From: CAIWHR01 sp963734055
Lineage (GTDB): Bacteria; Pseudomonadota; Gammaproteobacteria; Burkholderiales; Casimicrobiaceae
Length of the DNA stretch: 64,000 bases
Assembly: GCA_963734055.1 (NCBI GenBank)
Contig: CAVTFQ010000004.1
Span: 496,001 to 560,000 of the forward strand
Direction of reading: 5' to 3'
Under the pieces are notes generated by a model that was given only the letters and a program-made list of their open reading frames with translations, was not told the DNA's origin and ran no database searches. A program made the translations under genes and the position numbers. Below are positions 58,471 to 64,000 of the stretch, one piece after another. Every line of letters starts with the position of its first letter. Within the stretch, counting starts at the first letter, position 1.

Positions 58471-59898
58471 TCACCTTTCGTTGCGCGGCCGGCGCCCGCT
58501 CGCGCCGTCCGCCTTGACGGGTTTCTGGACCTTTTTCACCGGCCGTTTCCAGCCGGCCACCTGGACCTGCCGCGCCCGCGCGACGGTGAGCTCGTTCGCC
58601 GGCGCATCGTTCGTGATGGTGCTGCCGGCGGCGATCGTGGCGCCGCTGCCGACGGTGATGGGCGCCACCAGCACGCAATTCGACCCGATGAACACGCCGT
58701 CGCCGATCACCGTCGGATGCTTGTTCGCCCCGTCGTAGTTCGCGACGATCGCACCGGCGCCGATGTTCGTGCGCGCGCCGACGGTCGCATCGCCGATGTA
58801 GGCGAGATGGTTGGCCTTCGCGCCCGCGCCGACTCGACTCGCCTTCACCTCGACGAAGTTGCCGAGGTGCACGTCCTCGTCGAGCGTCGCGCCGGGGCGC
58901 ATCCGCGCGAACGGGCCGACCCGGCAACCCGCGCCGATCGTGGCGCCGTCGAAATGGCAGAACGGAAAGAGCTCGGTGCGGGGTCCGACGCTCACGTCCC
59001 TGAGCACGCAGTACGCCCCGACGCGGACGTCGTCGGCGAGCGAGACCTCGCCTTCGAACACGCACCCGACGTCGATCGTGACGTCGCGCCCGCAGCGAAG
59101 CCTGCCGCGGATGTCGATCCGCGCCGGGTCGACGATCGACGTGCCGGCCTCCATCAGCGCGCCGGCGAGGCGCGCCTGCACGAGGCGCTCGATCGCCGCG
59201 AGCTGCGCGCGATCGTTGACGCCGAGCGCCGCCGCGGGATCCGCGGCGACGTGCGCCTCCACCGGAACGCCGGCGGCGACCGCCAGCGCGACGACGTCCG
59301 TCAGGTAGTACTCGCGCTGGACGTTGTCGTCCTTGAGCGCGGCGACGAACCGGCGCAGGAGCGCGGTCGGGGCCGCGAGCGTCCCCGTGTAGATCTCGTC
59401 GATCGCGCGCTCTTCGGGCGTCGCGTCGCGCTCCTCGACGATCGCGCGCACCGCCCCATCGGCTCCGCGCACGACCCGGCCCAGACCCGATGGATCCGCG
59501 GCATGCGCGGTGAGCAGCGCGAGCCTGCCCGTCGCTGCCACGTCCGCGAGCGCCGCGTACGTCTCTGCGGCGATCAGCGGGCAATCGCCATTCGCGACCA
59601 GCGTGACCCCCTCGTCGCGCAGTGCGCCGAGCGCGATGCGGGCCGCGTCGCCCGTGCCGCGCGGGGGATCCTGCGTGACGAACGCCAGATCCGGGGCGGC
59701 GAGCGCCGCGCGGACCAGGTCGCCGCCGTGGCCGACCACGACGACGAGCGCGCTAGGCGCGAGCGTCCGGACGGTGTCGAGCGCATGCGCGACGAGCGGG
59801 CGACCCGCGAGCGGATGCAGGGCCTTGGGGCGCGCCGAGCGCATGCGCTTGCCCTGGCCCGCGGCCATGACGACGATCTGGAGCGGAAGCGCGGGCAC
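58471..59898 (-). CDS. glmU: bifunctional GlcNAc-1-P uridyltransferase / acetyltransferase
   Basis: From a GTG at 59898 the protein of 475 residues begins PALPLQIVVMAAGQGKRMRS, the normal GlmU start with the nucleotide-binding loop. The C-terminal half is a left-handed beta-helix acetyltransferase with NFVEVKASRVGAGAKANHLAYIGD-type coils. An ATG at 59967 would add 23 unlike residues (PYHERLAARAAGAF); neither start has a strong ribosome-binding site. A basic tail follows residue 455. It lies 7 bp above glmS, so both steps to UDP-GlcNAc are made from one transcript. Confidence 0.95.
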   Translation of the reverse strand: MPALPLQIVVMAAGQGKRMRSARPKALHPLAGRPLVAHALDTVRTLAPSALVVVVGHGGDLVRAALAAPDLAFVTQDPPRGTGDAARIALGALRDEGVTLVANGDCPLIAAETYAALADVAATGRLALLTAHAADPSGLGRVVRGADGAVRAIVEERDATPEERAIDEIYTGTLAAPTALLRRFVAALKDDNVQREYYLTDVVALAVAAGVPVEAHVAADPAAALGVNDRAQLAAIERLVQARLAGALMEAGTSIVDPARIDIRGRLRCGRDVTIDVGCVFEGEVSLADDVRVGAYCVLRDVSVGPRTELFPFCHFDGATIGAGCRVGPFARMRPGATLDEDVHLGNFVEVKASRVGAGAKANHLAYIGDATVGARTNIGAGAIVANYDGANKHPTVIGDGVFIGSNCVLVAPITVGSGATIAAGSTITNDAPANELTVARARQVQVAGWKRPVKKVQKPVKADGASGRRPRNER

Positions 59899-60069
59899 GC
59901 GATCGGCAGATTCGGGATCGGGAAATGCTCCCGCCGCGCGTGCGGCGAGCCTTTCATGATACGGCATCGCCGGTTCGCCGGTCCCTGCGACCCCGCTTGG
60001 CGGATTCGGCGAGCCGGCGAACGGCGTTCCCGCCCGTATAATCGGTCGCATGCTCGCGCATTCCGCCGC

Positions 60070-60834
60070 ATGACGGTCATCGCGGTGTTCAACCAGAAGG
60101 GCGGTGTCGGCAAGACGACGACGGCCCTCAACCTGCTCGCGGCGATCGCGCGCCGCGGTCAGCGTCCGCTCGGCGTCGATCTCGACCCGCAGGCGCACCT
60201 GTCGCACGTATTCGGCGTGCATCCGAAGCTCGCCGACGACTCGGTCTTCGGCTTCTTCATGAGACAACGGCCGCTCGCCGACATCGCGCACATCACCCGA
60301 AGCGGCGTCGCGCTCTGTCCCGCGCACCTCGATCTCTCGAAGCTCGACTCGATCCTCGGCAAGAGCGTGAACGTCGTGACCCGCCTCCGCTACGCATTGC
60401 GCCAGCCCGGACTCGCGCCCGGGCCCGTCGTCATCGACTGCGGCCCGCTGTTGAACGTGCTGTCGCTGAACGCGATCTTCGCCTGCGACCTGCTGCTGGT
60501 GCCGGTGTCCTGCGACTACCTGTCGCTCCGCGGCGCGTGCGAGGTCGAGCGGGCGCTGAACGCGCTCGAGCCGGTGTTCAAGCGGCGGCTGCCTCGGCGT
60601 TACGTGCTGACGCGCTACGACCTCAGGCGAAGGATGAGCGGCGACGTGGTCGGACGGATGGCGGGATTGTTGCGGGCCGACGAAATCTGCGCGACGCGGA
60701 TTCGCGAGAGCGTGAAGCTCGCCGAGAGTCCCGCGGTCGAGCTCGACGTGTTCCGGCATGCGCCAGACAGCCGCGGCGCCCGCGACTACCAGGCGCTCAC
60801 CGAAGAGCTAGTGGGTGCCGGTTTTCTGGCGTAG
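60070..60834 (+). CDS. ParA-family ATPase
   Basis: The 254-residue protein has the deviant Walker A motif NQKGGVGKTTTALNL at residues 8-22, the A' motif GVDLDPQAHLSHVF and the Walker B region PVVIDCGPLLNVLS. The ATG at 60070 gives the usual N-terminus. No ParB or centromere-like repeat is near, so it is an orphan member of the group used for positioning plasmids, proteins or flagella. It is divergent from glmU and its 3' end overlaps the next gene on the opposite strand by 27 bp. Confidence 0.88.
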   Translation: MTVIAVFNQKGGVGKTTTALNLLAAIARRGQRPLGVDLDPQAHLSHVFGVHPKLADDSVFGFFMRQRPLADIAHITRSGVALCPAHLDLSKLDSILGKSVNVVTRLRYALRQPGLAPGPVVIDCGPLLNVLSLNAIFACDLLLVPVSCDYLSLRGACEVERALNALEPVFKRRLPRRYVLTRYDLRRRMSGDVVGRMAGLLRADEICATRIRESVKLAESPAVELDVFRHAPDSRGARDYQALTEELVGAGFLA

Positions 60835-61095
60835 CCGGATGATCGCCGGCGGCGCATCGTTCGCGGCGGCCACCGCCGGCAGCGGGTCGCTGCCGCTGAT
60901 GAGGCCGATGACCCCCTCGACGTCGAGCGTGTCGACGCGGCGGGGCACGCTCTGGGCGTGGCATTCGATGATCTCGCAGTGGTGGTACATCTGCCGCAGC
61001 CGGCGCTCGGCGTCCCCTTGCGAGCCGGCCATGATCGAGATGTTCTCCACGCGCTGTCCCGTGCGCGTCTTGATGTTGAAGCCGAAGCGAATCAT
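60808..61095 (-). CDS. small conserved-looking protein
   Basis: The 95-residue protein starts MIRFGFNIKTRTGQRVENIS and has the pattern DAERRLRQMYHHCEIIECH, with no signal peptide or membrane helix. GGGAGG stands upstream of the ATG at 61095. I recall similar short proteins in betaproteobacteria but no function. Its 3' end overlaps the ParA gene by 27 bp in a convergent arrangement, so the two transcripts are partly antisense to each other. Confidence 0.7.
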   Translation of the reverse strand: MIRFGFNIKTRTGQRVENISIMAGSQGDAERRLRQMYHHCEIIECHAQSVPRRVDTLDVEGVIGLISGSDPLPAVAAANDAPPAIIRLRQKTGTH

Positions 61096-61229
61096 TGGGG
61101 GCCTCCCTGCCTGTCCATTGACTGCTGGGATTTGCGCGAATCGAGCCGGCTCAGGGCCTTAGCTGCGACAGTTGCCATCCCGGGACAGGACTTTCATGCA
61201 AATATCATACTCGGAAGGGTATTGCGCCG

Positions 61230-62270
61230 ATGAGCGGTGCCCATCGCGCTGACGCCTCGGCGCCCGCTGCCCATGCCGGTCAAGCGATTCTCGACGCATT
61301 GGCTCGTATGGCGATAGCGGGCGCTCACACACCGGTGGTGCTTTCGCCCTTGGCGGGCGGCGTCTCGTCGGACATTTACCGGGCGGAATTGCCGTCTCGC
61401 GTCATCTGCGTCAAGCGGGCGCTGCCGAAGCTCAGGGTGGAAGCCGACTGGCACGCGCCGGTCGAGCGGAGCCGTTACGAAGTGGAGTGGATGCGCGTCG
61501 CCGGCGCCGTGGCGCCGGCCGCGGTGCCGGCGGTCCTTGGCGCGGACGCGGAGACCGGCGCGTTCGCGATGGAATACCTGCCTCCCGAGACCCATCCGAC
61601 GTGGAAGTCCCAGCTCCTCGCCGGGCTGGTCGACCCGACCGTCGCGGCCGCGGTCGGCGAGACGCTCGGCCGCATTCACGCGGCGACCGCCGAGCGACCG
61701 GATGTCGCGGACCGATTCCCCACCGACGAGATCTTCCACGCGATCCGGCTCGAGCCCTATCTGCTCGCGACGGCGCGGGTCCATTCCGATCTCGCGCCCA
61801 GACTCCACGCGATCTTCGACATCACCCGCACGACGAAGCGCGCGCTGGTGCACGGCGATTTCAGCCCGAAGAACCTCCTCGTCGGCCCGCGCGGGCCAGT
61901 CATCCTCGACGCCGAGTGCGCGTGGTACGGCGACCCGGCCTTCGACGTCGCGTTCGTGCTGAACCACCTGTTGCTCAAGGGGGCGCGGCGGCCGGAGTGG
62001 CGGGGCCGTTACGCGGCGGCGTTCGACACGCTTGTGAGCGCCTACTTCGAGCGCGCCCGCTGGGAGCCTTCCGCCGCCGTCGCGGCGCGCACCGCCGCGC
62101 TCTTGCCCGCGTTGATGCTCGCGCGCATCGACGGGAAGTCGCCGGTCGAGTATCTGACCGATGCGAGGGCGAAGGACAAGGTCCGCGCGTTCGCCCGCGC
62201 GCTGATCGCGACGCCCGAGACCGACCCGCGGGCGATCCTCGCCCGCTGGGTCGCCCGCAGATGGCCATGA
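61230..62270 (+). CDS. aminoglycoside-phosphotransferase-fold kinase
   Basis: The 346-residue protein has the APH-type layout: LSPLAGGVSSDIYRAELP for nucleotide binding, VKRALPKLRVEADW with the ATP lysine, catalytic VHGDFSPKNLLVG, and metal-binding ILDAECAWYGDPAFDVAFVL. It phosphorylates a small molecule, not necessarily an antibiotic. The ATG at 61230 is preceded by GGAAGGG at a longish distance. Its stop overlaps the start of the enolase-like gene, so the two are translated together and may act on consecutive intermediates. Confidence 0.9.
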   Translation: MSGAHRADASAPAAHAGQAILDALARMAIAGAHTPVVLSPLAGGVSSDIYRAELPSRVICVKRALPKLRVEADWHAPVERSRYEVEWMRVAGAVAPAAVPAVLGADAETGAFAMEYLPPETHPTWKSQLLAGLVDPTVAAAVGETLGRIHAATAERPDVADRFPTDEIFHAIRLEPYLLATARVHSDLAPRLHAIFDITRTTKRALVHGDFSPKNLLVGPRGPVILDAECAWYGDPAFDVAFVLNHLLLKGARRPEWRGRYAAAFDTLVSAYFERARWEPSAAVAARTAALLPALMLARIDGKSPVEYLTDARAKDKVRAFARALIATPETDPRAILARWVARRWP

Positions 62271-63554
62271 ACCGCACGCACATCGCGCGGATCCAGGGCC
62301 GCCGCGTCTACGATTCACGCGGCCGGCCGACCGTCGAAGCCGAAGTGGAGCTCGCGGGCGGCGCGCTGGGCCGCGGGATCGCGCCGGCCGGGGCCTCGCG
62401 CGGCTCCCGCGAAGCGATCGACCTCCGTGACGGCGGCCAAGCGCACGGCGGCCTCGATGTCAGCGGCGCGATCGCCAACGTCGAAGGGCCGATCGGCGCC
62501 GCGCTCGCCGGCCTCGACGCGACGGACCAGGCGACGGTCGACGCGGCCTTGATCGCGCTCGACGCGACGTCCAACAAGGCGAACCTGGGCGGCAATGCCA
62601 CGATCGCCGTTTCGCTCGCGGTGGCGCACGCCGCGGCGGCGGCGCGCGGCGTGCCGCTGTGGCGCCACCTGGCCGGCGACGCCGCAGTCGCCCTGCCGCT
62701 GCCCGAGATCCAGATTTTCGGAGGCGGTGCGCACGCGGGGCGGCGCATCGACATCCAGGACCTGATGGTCATGCCGTTCGCGGCGACTTCGTTCGCCGAG
62801 GCGCTCTCCGTCGTCGCCGATGTCTATCGCGCCGCCGGCCGCTTGCTCACGACGGACGGCAAGCTCGCCGGCGTCGCCGACGAGGGCGGGTATTGGCCCG
62901 CGTTCGCGACCAACGACGAAGCGCTGGAGACTGCTCGTGCGCGCGATCGAGCGGGCCGGCTACACGCCGGGCGAGGACGTCGCGATCTCGCTCGACATCG
63001 CCGCCTCCGAGTTCGGCCGCGGCGGGCGCTACGCGCTCACGCGCGATGCGCGCCTGCTCGACCGCGACGGCATGATCGAGCTCCTGCTCCGCTGGCTCGA
63101 TCGCTATCCGATCGCCTCGATCGAGGACCCCTTGGCCGAGGACGACCGCGACGGCTGGATCGCGTTCGCGCGGGCCGCCGGAACGCGCGTGCAGATCGTC
63201 GGCGACGACTACCTGACGACGAATGCCGGGCGCGTCGCCGAAGCCGCCGCCGATCGCGCGTGCAACGCCGCGCTGATCAAGCCCAACCAGGCGGGAACGC
63301 TCACCGAGGCGCGTGCGGCGCTCGACGCCGCCCAAGCCGCGGGCTTCGCGGCCATCGTCTCCGCGCGCTCGGGCGAGACCGAGGACGTCTCGATCGCGCA
63401 TCTCGCCGTCGGCTGGAACGCGGGCCAGCTCAAGGTGGGCTCGATCGCGCGCGGCGAGCGCACCGCGAAGTGGAACGAGGTGTTGCGCATCGAGGAAGCG
63501 CTCGGTGCGAACGCGCGCTACGCGGGGCGCGACGCGCTCGCGCATTCGCGCTGA
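62261..63554 (+). CDS. divergent enolase paralogue (frameshifted)
   Basis: The protein of about 430 residues aligns with enolase along its length: IARIQGRRVYDSRGRPTVEA, GVADEGGYWPAF with the conserved Glu, ALIKPNQAGT with the catalytic Lys, and metal Asp/Glu/Asp in SLDIAASEF, SIEDPLAED and VGDDYLTTN. Two catalytic positions differ: SHRSGETED reads SARSGETED, and LQEFM reads IQDLM. A one-base insertion near 62932 breaks the frame between TNDEALE and LVRAIERAGY. Starts at 62261 or 62267 overlap the kinase stop. It may act on a phosphorylated or phosphonate substrate other than 2-phosphoglycerate. Confidence 0.85.
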
Positions 63555-63724
63555 TGCCCACGGGGACGCCGTGGCCGCGGCCGAGCGTAGCGGGCCTCGC
63601 GCTACTCGCGCTGTGGATCGCCGGCATTCTCCTCGCCGCCGGGGGGATCAGAGTCGCCGCCAGGCGCCTGCGGCTGCCGACAGCTCCTGCGTTGCCGTCA
63701 TCGGAGCCTGGATTCGCGGATTAA
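63554..63724 (+). CDS. small membrane protein
   Basis: A 56-residue protein with one hydrophobic helix (VAGLALLALWIAGILLAAGG) between short Pro-rich and Arg-rich ends. Its ATG shares a base with the enolase-like stop (TGATG), so it belongs to the kinase-enolase transcription unit. There is no recognised family. Confidence 0.6.
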   Translation: MPTGTPWPRPSVAGLALLALWIAGILLAAGGIRVAARRLRLPTAPALPSSEPGFAD

Positions 63725-63864
63725 CGCGGAGTTGCGGGGCTCTATCCGCGCGCGTGGCAGGGAGCGCCGCGCGGAAGGGCGGCCCACCGTGGCGCGCCTG
63801 CTGTAACCATGGACCGGGCGATTTTCATTACCATGTCACCTTGCCGTCACGCGGGGGTTTCGAA

Positions 63865-64000
63865 GTGGGCGAGCCAAAGAAGATGAAGTTCGACCTTGGT
63901 CGGGATGGAACGATCAAGCTCTACCTCTCGGAGAATGCCAAGCGACTGCTGATCGCCTTCGACGTCGACAAGGAGGGCCTTTCCAAGGCCGGCGTCAATG
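63865..64000 (+). CDS. partial CDS at window edge
   Basis: The frame from the GTG at 63865 (or the ATG at 63883, six codons later) encodes MKFDLGRDGTIKLYLSENAK, RLLIAFDVDKEGLSKAGVN and runs off the end of the window. The composition is Lys- and Leu-rich and unlike a shadow frame. The downstream part is missing, so no function is proposed. The 140 bp before it hold no gene that I can support. Confidence 0.55.
   Translation, partial: MGEPKKMKFDLGRDGTIKLYLSENAKRLLIAFDVDKEGLSKAGVN

Overview
The window is GC-rich, densely coded chromosomal DNA that looks betaproteobacterial. The gshB - EIIA(Man) - ptsH - ptsI order, a chromosomal MaeB-type malic enzyme, TRAP-TAXI and Liv-type uptake systems and a TrpB2-type tryptophan synthase all fit a free-living soil or water betaproteobacterium. 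No rRNA, tRNA, CRISPR array, prophage or complete insertion sequence was recognised.

Layout. 0.2-4.1 kb (minus): a regulatory, permease-less PTS (EI, two HPr paralogues, a mannose-type EIIA) below glutathione synthetase. 4.1-8.2 kb (minus): a PhnD-like binding protein, an orphan CoxL-like molybdoenzyme large subunit and a small protein with two operator-like repeats upstream. 8.2-16.1 kb (minus): maeB, a Liv-type ABC transporter whose permease LivM and ATPase LivG are one polypeptide, and a two-domain VOC dioxygenase. 16.2-21.8 kb (plus): a class III aminotransferase, then a translationally coupled TAXI receptor, fused TRAP permease and Asp/Glu-racemase-like protein. 22-29 kb: trpB2, two small secreted paralogues, a cyclase/STAND-ATPase/TPR regulator, a DUF488 protein and a beta-helix protein.

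30.4-50.7 kb (minus) is an accessory block made almost entirely of envelope or exported proteins: patatin lipoprotein, lytic transglycosylase-like protein, a membrane protein, DUF2950, DUF3300, an Asn-repeat protein, DUF2092, a type I sulfatase, a DUF2541-like fragment, phenol-MetA-type and other outer-membrane proteins, a SYLF lipoprotein, DUF3604, three HupE/UreJ proteins and a PpiC isomerase. An IS5-family transposase remnant lies at 44.65-45.05 kb. 50.9-54.2 kb holds an unknown exported protein and a DUF1302 outer-membrane protein, divergent from a LysR regulator, followed by an Atg22-type MFS transporter.

56.6-64 kb is core-like: glmS and glmU (UDP-GlcNAc synthesis), a ParA-family ATPase, a small conserved-looking protein, then an overlapping set of an aminoglycoside-phosphotransferase-fold kinase, a divergent enolase paralogue with altered catalytic residues and a 56-residue membrane protein.

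A strong global feature is the number of single-base frameshifts. They cluster at 23-32 kb and 38.7-50.3 kb and also break glmS and the enolase-like gene, while 1-22 kb, 33-38.6 kb and 50.9-56.6 kb are clean. Because conserved domains resume exactly in another frame and glmS is essential in most bacteria, I read most of these as sequence errors rather than gene decay, and give whole-gene spans for the affected genes.
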